A stretch of 46,859 nt of DNA, from positions 1-46,859 of the forward strand of contig CAIVDS010000019.1 of the NCBI GenBank assembly GCA_903904685.1, given 5' to 3'. Under the pieces are notes generated by a model. The model had not been told where the DNA came from, did not search any database, and worked only from the letters and a program-made list of their open reading frames with translations. Positions 1-9,000 of the stretch are shown here, piece by piece. Each line of letters starts with the position of its first letter. Positions within the stretch are counted from its first letter, which is position 1. The stretch is from an uncultured Verrucomicrobiota bacterium (GTDB lineage Bacteria; Verrucomicrobiota; Verrucomicrobiia; Opitutales; Opitutaceae). Both the position numbers and the translations under genes were made by a program.

Positions 1-95
1 AACGAAAAAAGCTGAGCCACCGCCGACTCGCGGCGTGAACCGCGATAGCGGAACTGACCGCGCCAACGGCGGTTGGCTCCGGCGACTTGTTAGGC
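1..95 (-). other. Truncated integron attC recombination site
   Basis: Read on the minus strand, the segment begins with an R''-type core GCCTAAC (95-89) and continues into a long imperfect dyad. GAGCCA at 14-19 pairs with TGGCTC at 74-79, and the inner CCGCC/GGCGG arms also pair. The last three bases of the window (3-1) read GTT on the minus strand, which is exactly the start of the partner core GTTRRRY. The site therefore appears cut at its recombination point by the window edge. It lies just after the stop codon of the cassette gene, where an attC belongs. Family knowledge: IntI recombinases act on the folded bottom strand of such sites. The missing half-core cannot be checked here. Confidence 0.75.
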
Positions 96-102
96 TCATG
101 TG

Positions 103-597
103 TCATGCTGTCGCCACGATTTGCGGCGGAACACTGGACTCAATCATGCGATTGATGTCTCTCGCCATGCTGCGGACATAAAGAAGCCAGATAACAAACT
201 TGGCGATGATAAACAAAAATCCGAGAAACGGAATCCATACCACAAACCATGCAATGATGGACATGATGGCAAACGTCACGCCTAAACCATACGAACTCGG
301 ACGCCCCGTGGCCTTGCTAACATCTTCCGCCAATCCGGCGTATGAAGGGAAATACCAGTAAAAATTGAAGAATGGGATAAATAGAAAGCCCACGGCTTTG
401 CCCGGCGTGGTGCGTCTGAATCTCTCTGGCACAGCTTGCCACATCTGATAATGCAGAATGGCACTGAAAACTAAAGCCAGCACCGCCAATGGCAAGGTAA
501 GCAGGCTCACTATTGGTATAAGGTCAACGAGCAGTGACAAGCCCACGGTGCATGATACCAGAACTATACATAATGTCGGATTGATTTTCTTATTCAT
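103..597 (-). CDS. Integron cassette gene: small multi-spanning membrane protein
   Basis: This is a 164-residue protein with four hydrophobic segments, at about residues 8-28, 31-49, 105-128 and 125-143, and a central polar stretch containing FRRTTPGKAVGFLFIPFFNF. That motif resembles small membrane proteins of unknown function seen in many Verrucomicrobiota and Planctomycetota. The start chosen is the ATG at 597, because anything further upstream would run through the attI junction and into the integrase. The stop lies 7 bases before the attC core at 95, and the start lies about 20 bases after the other core at 616-622, so the gene fills a canonical cassette. It is read away from the integrase, as first cassettes usually are. 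Its function is unknown. No Shine-Dalgarno sequence is visible. Confidence 0.75.
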   Translation of the reverse strand: MNKKINPTLCIVLVSCTVGLSLLVDLIPIVSLLTLPLAVLALVFSAILHYQMWQAVPERFRRTTPGKAVGFLFIPFFNFYWYFPSYAGLAEDVSKATGRPSSYGLGVTFAIMSIIAWFVVWIPFLGFLFIIAKFVIWLLYVRSMARDINRMIESSVPPQIVATA

Positions 598-615
598 AAA
601 TGTGCGTGTGTATGA

Positions 616-622
616 GCCTAAC
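616..622 (-). other. attI / first-cassette junction core (GTTAGGC)
   Basis: The minus strand carries GTTAGGC here, identical to the core that ends at 89-95. The two identical 7-mers bracket the cassette gene and set the cassette boundaries. Sequence to the right (about 623-700) lies between the junction and the integrase and should be attI. No second simple site could be delimited by eye. A minus-strand TTGTCA near 685 might belong to a cassette promoter, but no convincing -10 box was found. Confidence 0.65.
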
Positions 623-736
623 CTGTGAGTGAGCAACGCGGGGTGGTGCCTATCATGTCGCATAACGTGGACTTGATCTGCACCGTGACAAGGTTTTCTT
701 CTGAGTATGAAGGGGTAAAGACGCTTGCTCTCTGCC

Positions 737-795
737 GTCGGGTTGCTAAAGCGACTGCAATGACGCCGCCTACACCGTCGGGTTCGCAACCCGAC
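737..795. repeat. Paired GTCGGGTT...CGAC dyads in the integrase leader
   Basis: Two 19-base dyads lie 40 bases apart, start to start. The second (777-795) is an almost perfect hairpin, with GTCGGGTT and AACCCGAC around a three-base loop. The first (737-755) keeps the same left arm, but only its terminal CGAC matches on the right. They sit directly before the chosen integrase start. The look is that of a REP-type repeat, or of a structured leader that could control integrase expression. No function can be shown from sequence alone. Confidence 0.5.
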
Positions 796-798
796 AGC

Positions 799-1779
799 AT
801 GCTTGCCTCCGTCCCCGGCAAGGTCAAACCGCTGTCCGAGCGGATGCGGGAGACTTTGAGGAGAGGCCGCTACAGTTACCGGACCGAGGAGGCTTACCTG
901 ATGTGGTGCCGACAGTTCGTGGAGTTTCACGGCGGAGTGTCGCCGATGCGGCTGGGGGAAAAGGAAATCACGGCGTTTCTGAACCATCTGGCGACGGAAC
1001 GGCGGGTGGCGGCGAGCACGCAAAACCAGGCGCTGAACGCGCTGCTGTTTCTGTATCGCGAGGTGTTGGAACGAAAGCTGGGCGAGTTCGCGGGCCTGAT
1101 GCGCGCACGGCGCCCGCCGCATTTGCCCACGGTGCTCTCGCGGGACGAGGCGCGGCGGCTGCTCGACGCGATGGACGGGACGGCGCGGCTCATGGCGCTG
1201 CTGCTCTATGGCAGCGGGCTGCGGCTCAACGAATGTCTGCAACTGCGCGTGAAGGACGTGGACTTGGAGCGGCGGCAGATCACGGTGCGATCAGGCAAGG
1301 GCGGGAAGGACCGGGTGACGCTGTTGCCGGTGGTGGCGGCGGGGCCGCTGCGCGAGCATCTGGCACTCGGGCGGAAACTCTTCGAGCTGGATCGGAAGGC
1401 CGACCAGCCCGGGGTGGCGCTGCCGTTTGCGCTGGAGGCGAAATATCCCAACGCGGGCAAAGAGTGGGGCTGGTTCTGGGTTTTTCCCGCCAAAGGGGAG
1501 TCGCGTGACCCGGTCTCGGGCGTGACGCGGCGGCATCATGTGCATGAGGTGTTCATCCAGCGTGCGATCAAGGCGGCGACGGCGCGAGCCGCGCTGACGA
1601 AGCCGGTGTCGGTGCATACCTTGCGGCACAGTTTCGCCACGCACCTGCTGGAGGCGGGGCGCGACATCCGCACAATCCAGGAGCTGCTCGGCCACAGCGA
1701 CGTGAGCACCACGATGATTTATACCCATGTCTCGAACATGGGGGGCCTCGGCATCGCGAGTCCGGCGGATGGTAACTGA
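799..1779 (+). CDS. intI: Integron integrase (IntI-type tyrosine recombinase)
   Basis: This enzyme recombines attI and attC sites to insert and excise cassettes. An N-terminal SAM-like DNA-binding domain (residues ~10-95, with RYSYRTEEAYLMW) is followed by the catalytic domain with R142, the GKGGKDR lysine region (~167-171), H273-x-x-R276, H299 and the nucleophile Y308. The decisive mark is the insert around residues 206-230 containing KYPNAGKEWGWFWVFP, the extra domain that separates IntI from XerC/XerD. The reading frame is open from 625. The ATG at 799 is preferred because the earlier part crosses the dyad repeats, and because it gives a 326-residue protein of normal IntI length. All catalytic residues are present, so the enzyme looks intact. 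It diverges from the adjacent cassette, as in typical integrons. Confidence 0.9.
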   Translation: MLASVPGKVKPLSERMRETLRRGRYSYRTEEAYLMWCRQFVEFHGGVSPMRLGEKEITAFLNHLATERRVAASTQNQALNALLFLYREVLERKLGEFAGLMRARRPPHLPTVLSRDEARRLLDAMDGTARLMALLLYGSGLRLNECLQLRVKDVDLERRQITVRSGKGGKDRVTLLPVVAAGPLREHLALGRKLFELDRKADQPGVALPFALEAKYPNAGKEWGWFWVFPAKGESRDPVSGVTRRHHVHEVFIQRAIKAATARAALTKPVSVHTLRHSFATHLLEAGRDIRTIQELLGHSDVSTTMIYTHVSNMGGLGIASPADGN

Positions 1780-2073
1780 CGGCGAAACCGGAAGGATGAA
1801 GGGTGAAACTTGAAACCGGAGCGACGGCGGCCGCGACTAAGCTGCGCCATGCGGTTTGGGAAGGCGGGAGGGTGCGGATGAAGAGGGAAGAGTGAAAGCG
1901 GAGGGCGGAGTCGGAAGACCTGAAACTTGAAGGCTGAAACCTGAAGGGGGAGAGGAAGACGGTGGACGAAAAAACGGGCACCGTGGCGGCGTCGTTCAAG
2001 TTGAGAGTTCAAATTGAAAGGGTGCAGCGCAGATGCCCGGAGATCGCCGTCCACCGGCTTCGTTTTGGCGTTG
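1780..2073. other. Spacer with GA-rich repeated words
   Basis: There is no credible gene here. The stretch carries variants of the words tgaaacttgaaa and gttgagagttcaaa (around 1800-1830, 1918-1950 and 1998-2020). The same word family recurs in other spacers of the window. The open frames seen on both strands are compositional. Confidence 0.5.
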
Positions 2074-2796
2074 TTACCTGGCGGGGTGGTCGGCGAGGAG
2101 CTTGAAGGCGACGCGCACGGCGGCGTTGGTCGTGCGCGAGCAGGGCCAGATCGCGTCCACCGCATATTGGATGTGGCGGCGCATTTGGGCGATCACCTTC
2201 ACCTTGGCCTCGAACAGGGAGTGCGCGATGGTGATGCCCACCTGGTCGTCGGTCTGCGTGGTCTGCGCGGCGACATACGCGTCGCGCGCGGCTTGCAGCG
2301 CGGCGATATCCTCGGGCTTCACGTTGTCGAGGGGCTCGGCGGCGAGGCGGTTGAGGATGGCCTGCGAGCTGCTTTTGAGGAGCGTGCGGCTGGAGGAGAA
2401 CTGCACGCCGATGTAGTAAGTGGCCCGCAGGGGGTCCTTGAGGTCGGCATACTTGAGCTTGGCGCAGGCCTGCACGACGGCGATGCATTCGAGGAGGGTC
2501 GCCCTGCGCTTTTGCTCGGTGATGGTCGTGCTCTTCCTCTTCGCGCTCTTGTCGCCCGCATCGGTCATGTAGCCGTTGGCCTCGACGATCTTGGCGGTGA
2601 GATCGGCGACGTAGGCGGCGTCGATGCTTTTGGTGGCGAGGGCGGCGGCGTAGGTCACGCTGGAGGCCTCGGTGGCGACCTCGTCGGCGAGGTTGATCTC
2701 GTCGATGAGCTCCTTGTTGATGAAGGCGTTGACGTGCGTGGGCGTTTCGGGGGTGGGATCGGAGGGCGCGGGGGCCGGTGTGGTGGTATCACTCAT
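2074..2796 (-). CDS. Hypothetical protein, alanine-rich and helical
   Basis: This 240-residue soluble protein was not recognised. It opens with a Pro/Thr/Ala-rich tail (residues 2-20) and then is predicted by eye to be almost entirely alpha-helical, with many Ala, Lys and Glu residues and no signal peptide or membrane segment. The ATG at 2796 was chosen because codon use degrades upstream of it and the upstream extension is rich in Pro/Arg. It stands alone on its strand, with the integron on one side and a 1.3-kb gene-free stretch on the other. It could be a lineage-specific structural or phage-like protein, but nothing in the sequence shows which. Confidence 0.6.
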   Translation of the reverse strand: MSDTTTPAPAPSDPTPETPTHVNAFINKELIDEINLADEVATEASSVTYAAALATKSIDAAYVADLTAKIVEANGYMTDAGDKSAKRKSTTITEQKRRATLLECIAVVQACAKLKYADLKDPLRATYYIGVQFSSSRTLLKSSSQAILNRLAAEPLDNVKPEDIAALQAARDAYVAAQTTQTDDQVGITIAHSLFEAKVKVIAQMRRHIQYAVDAIWPCSRTTNAAVRVAFKLLADHPAR

Positions 2797-3327
2797 GACG
2801 GGTGTTGGTTTTGATAACGTTGCGGGGTTGATCTGATCTTGGGCGTAGTTGCCCAAAGGGGAGCGCCGCGGCGGCGCGGCGGAAGGGTGAACGCGGTGGA
2901 CGGTCGGACGGTAGGCGGTGGCCGGAGGGGTAGAACTCATCCCCGTTAGCAGCGAAAGGCGGGGAAACACAGCAAAACATGCGCAACTTGCATTTTCCCA
3001 GTGGTTTAGAAGCTCACCTTCCTTGTCTGTTCAGCAATCGTTGGCGCCATGAGGCTTCCGATTCATACGGATAAGCCGGCGGTGAATCCGGACTGCGCAG
3101 GAGCGAAGGCGGACGCCGCGATGGCGTAGTTCAAGTTGGCAGTTGAAGTGCAAGGACGGGGACTGACGGAAGCGGAGGGCGCAAACAGGAAGGGTGAATG
3201 GTGAAGAGCGAAGGGAGAAAGCGGAGAGCCGGTAGCCGACTGCTCGCTGGCGGACGGTTTTGGGTTTCCGGCGACTCCCGACTGTCCATTGGCGATGATG
3301 GGCCCGCCATTGGTGCATGCCGATTGC

Positions 3328-3810
3328 GTAAAAACCATTTCCAATAATCCGAAAATGGCTTCCGCCAATCCTAAAAAGGATTCCTACAAGCCGACTATGG
3401 CTTCCGAACTTACTTATTGGGCTTCCGAACCTCCTTCTACGGCTTCCGATCTTCCTTCTATGGAACCCGAACTTACTTCTACGGAAGGCGATGTTCCTCC
3501 AATGGAAGGCGATGTTCCTTCTATGGAAGATGAACTTACTTCTATGGATTCCAATCTTCCTTCTACGGAAGACGAACTTGCTTCTATGGATTCCGATGTT
3601 CCTTCTACGGATTAAGAATCACCGAAAATGCTTCCCGAATCTCCGTTGGCGAAGTCCTTTTTTGCTTCGATGAAGACATTTTCTCCTTGTTTGGAAGCAG
3701 TTTGCGCGGCTGCGATGGGTTTTCGTCCGTCGGGGCATTCCCAGAATGGTCCGGTCATGCCGGTTTGCCGACTGTCAAAGCCGGTTGGGGCTCCGTGAAG
3801 GCCGGTTTTC
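3328..3810. repeat. Array 1 of degenerate 21-bp tandem repeats
   Basis: From 3328 the sequence divides into 21-base units with no insertion or deletion: 3349-3369, 3370-3390, 3391-3411 and so on, to at least 3642. Typical units begin CCTTCTATGGATTCC and end GATGTT. Columns 2, 9 and 10 (C, G, G) are almost invariant. The phase weakens at 3643-3747 and reappears as GCCGGTT at 3759, 3780 and 3801, again 21 bases apart. Because 21 is a multiple of three, a 108-codon frame runs through (3289-3615) with seven-residue acidic Ser/Thr repeats. It has no recognisable start signal, and the second frame is also partly open. The array is probably non-coding. Confidence 0.8.
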
Positions 3811-3964
3811 CCAACGGTGGGAGTTTACCGACCCTCGGCGGAGGGTGCGCGTTCACCGGGCAATAGCGAAGGGAGCCAAGGGGGCCGATCCGGCGGGAGC
3901 GGCAGGCGCACGGTGTCCCCGCCCACGGGCGGAGACCCCAAACCATAGAGCATTTTCAGTAAAA

Positions 3965-4062
3965 CTTAGCCGCTGATAGGCTAAGCGGAGGTAGGACCTC
4001 CAGGTCCGTCATGATGATCGTGCGGGGAATGCCTTTGGATCGGACGGGGAAGTCCGACCTCC
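3965..4062. repeat. REP/MITE-like palindromic element
   Basis: A 7-bp hairpin (CTTAGCC 3965-3971 with GGCTAAG 3979-3985) is followed by a larger inverted repeat. The left arm from 3987 reads GGAGGTAGGACCTCC, and the right arm ending at 4062 reads, on the other strand, GGAGGTCGGACTTCC. Both arms continue into GTCCG. The arms enclose about 28 bases. The left arm contains its own small hairpin (GGAGGT/ACCTCC, 3987-4001). This architecture fits a REP-type or miniature mobile element. It lies 87 bases downstream of the stop of the oxidoreductase gene, so it might also act in mRNA 3'-end formation. Confidence 0.6.
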
Positions 4063-4148
4063 TTTACGGCTACAGTTTCACTTGAAACGCTCTAGCCCCG
4101 GTTCAACCAACCCGTTCCGTTGGCACCACGCACAAAGATGTGTTCGGT

Positions 4149-5207
4149 TTACTTGATGCGCACTTCCTTGCCGGTCTTGGCGGAGACGTAGATCGCGTCG
4201 AGGATTTTTTGGATAGCGAGCGACTCGGCGGGTTTCACATACGGCTCGGCCTTGCCGAGGAGCACGTTGATGAAGTGAACCATGCGGTTGCCGTCCACGA
4301 GACCGGGGAGATGGTTGACCAGTTCCGTGCTGTAGCCGTGAACGCCGTTGCGGAAGAGCTGCAGCGGGGGGAACTTGATGCCGGCCTCGGTGCCGAAGAG
4401 CTGCGTGCCGTTGTTGTCGCCTTCGGGTTGATGCGCGGCCCATGAGGTCTCCAGCAGCACGGTGCGGCCGCTCTTGAGCTTGATGAGAGCGACCGAGAGA
4501 TCATCCACGTCGAACTTGGCTTTGGGATCGATCTCGCTCTTGCCCCAGTTGCCATCGCCCAGGCCGCGCGGGCCGAATTTGGCGTAGGTCTGGCCGCTCA
4601 CGGCGGCGGCATCGAACTCGCCCATGAGGTAGAGGCAGCGGTCGAGCGCATGCACGCCGATGTCGTAGGTGCCGCCGCCGCCGGCGAATTGTTTCTGGGT
4701 GAACCAGGAGCCGATGCGGGGAATGCCGGCGCGGCGGCACCACGCGGTCTTCGCGTGATAGACATCGCCGAGCACGCCCTTGGCGATGAGTTGCCTGGCG
4801 GTCTGCACCTCGGGAATGAAGCGCTGATTCTGGCCGACCATGAGGAGGACCTTTTGCTTCTTCGCCTCGGCGACGAGCTTGGCCGCGTCGGCGGCGTTGG
4901 TCGCCATGGGCTTGTCGAGCATGACGTGCTTGCCGGCCTTGAGGGCGGCGAGCGCGACGGGGGCATGCAGGTAGTTGGGCAGCGCGATGGAGAAGACGTC
5001 GATGTCGGCGCGCTTCAGGAGTTTTTTATAATCGGTGACGAGTTCGGGAATGTTGAACTTGTCGGCGGCCTCGCGACCGCGCTCGGGCGAGACCTCGGCG
5101 ATGGCGACGACCTTGGCGGCCGGATGCTGCCTGAAGGAATTGATGTGATCGTGACCGATGGCGCCGGCGCCGATGACCGCGATGTTGAAGGAGTCTTTCT
5201 TTTTCAT
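4149..5207 (-). CDS. Gfo/Idh/MocA-family NAD(P)-dependent oxidoreductase
   Basis: This 352-residue cytoplasmic enzyme probably oxidises a sugar, inositol or a related polyol. The N-terminal Rossmann fold starts at residue ~8 with IAVIGAGAIGHDH (GxGxxG type). The family's EKP region appears as LDKPMA near residue 97, and the C-terminal alpha/beta domain begins around residue 125. The GGGTYDIGVHALD stretch, with its conserved Asp and His, lies in the substrate pocket region. The start is the ATG at 5207, placed just before the Rossmann beta strand. A TIM-barrel isomerase ends 29 bases upstream on the same strand, so the two form an operon. Such pairs are common in Verrucomicrobiota sugar degradation. 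The exact substrate cannot be told. Confidence 0.85.
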   Translation of the reverse strand: MKKKDSFNIAVIGAGAIGHDHINSFRQHPAAKVVAIAEVSPERGREAADKFNIPELVTDYKKLLKRADIDVFSIALPNYLHAPVALAALKAGKHVMLDKPMATNAADAAKLVAEAKKQKVLLMVGQNQRFIPEVQTARQLIAKGVLGDVYHAKTAWCRRAGIPRIGSWFTQKQFAGGGGTYDIGVHALDRCLYLMGEFDAAAVSGQTYAKFGPRGLGDGNWGKSEIDPKAKFDVDDLSVALIKLKSGRTVLLETSWAAHQPEGDNNGTQLFGTEAGIKFPPLQLFRNGVHGYSTELVNHLPGLVDGNRMVHFINVLLGKAEPYVKPAESLAIQKILDAIYVSAKTGKEVRIK

Positions 5208-5236
5208 GGGGAAGGAGTGTGGAGTTCGGTTGCCGA

Positions 5237-5974
5237 TCAGGCTTTGCCCCATTTCTTGAGCTGTTCGAAGGAGCGGCGCACGGATTCGAGGGGGGCGAAA
5301 TTATATTTTTCGACCTCGACGACATACCAGTCGACGGCGCCGATGCTTTCGACGGCGGAAAAGACCTCGGTGAAGTTGACGGGACCGCCGCCGATTTCCT
5401 TTTCGTCCTTGAGATGGATGAGCTTGATGCGGCGGCCTTGCTCGCGGATGAAGGCGCCGGGGTTCTTGCCCCCGACGTGAACCCAGAATACGTCGGCCTG
5501 ACAGAGGAGGTTGCGGGGGGAGGCGGCGTCGAGGATCCAGTCGAAGGCGCGGCGGCCATCGACGATCTTGAGTTCGAAATCGTGGTTGTGATAATGAAAT
5601 TGGATGCCGTGCGCACGGAGGCGCGCGCCGATGGCGTCGAGCTCTTCGCCGAACGCCTGGCAGGCGGAGGCGGTTGCGAGCAGTTCCTTGGGGAAACCCG
5701 GGCAGATGACGTCGGTCGTTCCGAAGCGGAGCGCGTCGCCGATGACTTGGTTCGGGGTGTTGCGGAGCGCGTCGATGCCGACGTGCATGCCGGAGACCTT
5801 GAGGCCGGCGTCGGCGATCGCTTTCGCGGCCCCGGCGGCATCAAGGTTACCGTAGCCGGCGGTTTCCACGCCAGTGTAGCCGATTTTGGCGACGTCGGCC
5901 ACGGTGGCGGCGAAGTCGGTCTTGGTGAGGTCGCGCAGCGAGTAGAGTTGCAGGGAGACGGGGATTTTGCTCAT
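5237..5974 (-). CDS. Sugar phosphate isomerase/epimerase (TIM barrel)
   Basis: This 245-residue protein belongs to the AP-endonuclease-2-like TIM-barrel family that includes hydroxypyruvate isomerases, inosose dehydratases and sugar epimerases. It starts with ISLQLYSLRD-type sequence (SLQLYSLRDLTKTDF), has GYTGVETAGY in the second strand region, and carries probable metal ligands in FHYHNHDFEL (residues ~132-141) and LIHLKDEKE (~192-200). It has no signal peptide. It is the first gene of the two-gene unit with the downstream Gfo/Idh/MocA enzyme, so the pair probably performs successive isomerisation and oxidation of one sugar. The ATG at 5974 fits the family start closely. Confidence 0.85.
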   Translation of the reverse strand: MSKIPVSLQLYSLRDLTKTDFAATVADVAKIGYTGVETAGYGNLDAAGAAKAIADAGLKVSGMHVGIDALRNTPNQVIGDALRFGTTDVICPGFPKELLATASACQAFGEELDAIGARLRAHGIQFHYHNHDFELKIVDGRRAFDWILDAASPRNLLCQADVFWVHVGGKNPGAFIREQGRRIKLIHLKDEKEIGGGPVNFTEVFSAVESIGAVDWYVVEVEKYNFAPLESVRRSFEQLKKWGKA

Positions 5975-6099
5975 GGGATTAAACAGGGATGATTTGCGCA
6001 GTAAGCCTATCAGTTCATTAAGGACGGCGGGAATCCTTTTCTTTGAGATTCGACCGAAACGGCGGTGACGTTGAAAACAGGTTCGAAACAGGCAGGCGT

Positions 6100-9000
6100 T
6101 CAAATCCTCGCGAGCTTTCGTCCGTGGAGCATCGCGAAGATCACGGGCGTGACGATAAGGATGTGAACCAGCGACGACAGCATGCCGCCGATGACGGGGG
6201 CGGCGATGGGGCGCATCACTTCGATGCCGGTGCGCGTGCTCCAGAAGATGGGCAACAATGACGCGACGGTGGTGGCGACGGTCATGACCTTGGGGCGCAG
6301 GCGGAGGCGCGCGCCGGCCTTGATGGCGATGACGAGTTCGGAGCGGGTGAGCTCGCGTCCGAGTTTGGCGCGCAGCGCGACAACCGACTCCTCCAGGTAA
6401 ACGACCATGACGATGCCGGTCTGGATGGCGGTGCCGAAGAGTGCGATGTAGCCGACCCACACCGCCGCGCTGAAATTGTAGCCGAGGATCGACTGGAGAA
6501 TCACGCCGCCGGTGAGCGCGAAGGGCACGGCGAGCAGCACGTGCGCCGCCTCGCCGACGCTGCGGAACGTCATCACCAGAAGGAGAAAAATGATCGCGAT
6601 GACCGCGGGGAAAACGATTCGCAGCGTCTGCCGCGCATGGATCAGGTTTTCATACTGGCCGGAGTAGTCGATGGTCATGCCGGGGACGAGTTGCACATCG
6701 CGGGAAACGCGCGCCTTGATTTCGTCCACGAAGCCGCCGAGGTCGCGGCCGAGGACGTTGGCCTGCACGAAGACGCGCAGGCGGCCGTTCTCGCTTTGGA
6801 TTTCGCTGGGGCCGAGCACGCGCTTGATGTCGGCGACCTGCCGGAGCGGCACCATCGGGCCGGAGGGCGTCGGGATTAGCAGATCGCCGAGCTTTTCCAG
6901 ATCGTCGCGGTCCGCGCGGTCGAGACGGACTTGGATGGGCCAGCGCTCGCGGCCTTTGATGGCGGTGGTGACGGACTTGCCGCCGATGCCGGTTTCGATA
7001 TAACGAAAAACGTCGCCTACGCTCAGGCCGTAGCGGCCCATGACGTCGCGTTTGACGGCGATTTCGAGGTAGGGCTTTCCGAGCGAGCGAGAAGGCGCGA
7101 CGCCGGTGGCGCCGGGGATGGCCGCGATGACGCGGGCGATTTCAAAGGCCTTGGTCTGGAGTGCGTCAAGGTCATCACCGAAGAGTTTGACGCCAACCTG
7201 CGCGCGAATGCCGGTGCTCGTCATCAGAATGCGATTTTCGATGGGTTGGAGGAAACCAGGGATGTAGCCGGGGATCTGCGTGAGACGTTGGGAAAGGTCG
7301 GCGATGATCTGATCCTTCGTGATGCCGGGGCGCCATTCCGCGGCGGGTTTCAGCATGATGGTGGTCTCGATCATCTCGACTGGCGCGGGATCGGTGGCGG
7401 TGTCGGAACGGCCGAGCTTGCCGGCGACGGAGGCGACCTCGGGGTAGCTGCCGATGGTTTTGTCCTGCCATGCCATGATGCGTTTCACCTCGGTGAGCGA
7501 GGTCGAGGGCAGCAGCACTGGCATGAAGAGGAGCGAGCCCTCATCGAGCGTGGGCATGAACTCGGAACCGAAGCCGTCGAGGTGGGCGACCAGATGCGGA
7601 GCGACGGGCTCAAGGCGATTCAGCACGGGTTTCGGCAGGCCGAATGCTAGGACGCAGGCGAAGGCGAGGAGCGCGAAGGCGAGGCTGAGCACGCTTTTGC
7701 GGTGGGTGAGCGCCCAATCGAGAGCGGGATCGTAGAGCTTGAGCAGGCCTTGCATGAGCCAGTTTTTGCTCTCCGGCTTGAACGGACCGCGCACGAGCCA
7801 GGTGCAGAAAACAGGCACGGCGGTGATGGCAAGGACGACCGCGCCGAGGAGGGCGAAGGACTTCGTATAGGCGAGCGGGTGGAAAAGTTTTCCTTCCTGG
7901 CCGGAAAGCATGAACACCGGCACGAAGGCGAGGATGATGATCATCATCGAAAAGAACATCGGGCGTCCGACCTGCGTGGCGGCCTCGAGCGTGTGTTGAA
8001 ACACCTCCGGCGGAGTGAGTCGGCGGTTCAGTTCCTCCTCGGCGCGTTCGCAGTGGCGGATGACATTTTCCGTCATGACGATGCCGGCATCCACGAGCAC
8101 GCCGATGGAGATGGCGATGCCGGTGAGCGACATGATGTTCGACGGGATGCCGAACTCTTTCATCAGGATGAACGCGATCAAGATCGAGGCGGGCAACGGC
8201 AGCGTGACGATGAGGATGCTGCGGAAATGGAAGAGAAACAGGATGTGCGCGAGCGTCACCAGGATGATCTCCTCGGTGAGCGCGTGCTTGAGCGTATCGA
8301 TGGCGCGGGAGATCAGGTCGCTGCGGTCGTAAAACGACTCGACGGTTACGCCTTTGGGCAGGCCGGGGGCGAGCGCGGCGAGGCGGGCCTTGACGTCTTG
8401 GATGACTTTGTAGGCGTTTTCGCCGTAGCGCATGACGACGATGCCGCCGACAACTTCGCGGCCGTTCACGTCGAGCGCGCCGCGTCGGAAATCGCCGCCG
8501 ATCTGCACGGTGGCGAGGTCGCGCAGGTAGAGGGGCGTGCCGCCGCGGGCCTTGACGGGGATGGCTTCGAGATCGGCGGGCGAGGTAACGAGTCCGACAC
8601 CGCGCACGACGAACTCAGCTCCGTTTTCCTCGATGGTTTTCCCGCCGACATTGGCGTTGCTCGCGCCGACGGCGTCCATGACGTCGCCGAGGGTGATGCC
8701 GAATTGCTTCAGTTTCAGCGAGGAGACTTCGATCTGATACTGGCGCACGAAACCGCCGATGCCTGCGATCTCGGCCACGCCGGGAACGGAGGCGAGTTGG
8801 TAGCGAACGTAGGTATCCTGCAGCGTGCGCAACGAGCCGAGATCGTGCGCGCCGGAGGTGTCCTTGAGGTAATATTGGTAAACCCAGCCGAGGCCGGTGG
8901 CATCGGGGCCAAGGCGGGCGACGATGCCCGTGGGGAGGAGTTCGCCGAGGGAATTGAGCCGCTCAAGGACGCGGGTGCGGGCGAAGTAGTTGTCGATGTC

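Noticed and set aside
903-1508. Long alternative frame inside the integrase gene
   Set aside because: Gly/Ala/Arg-rich shadow of the high-GC intI coding sequence.
3289-3615. 108-codon plus-strand frame through array 1, acidic Ser/Thr heptads
   Set aside because: The repeat period is divisible by three, which keeps frames open by default. There is no ribosome site, and the second array is open on both strands, so coding is not supported.
3912-3945. CGCCCACGGGCGGAG-type palindrome, with a similar stretch near 12260
   Set aside because: Too short and too GC-rich to separate from chance in this genome.
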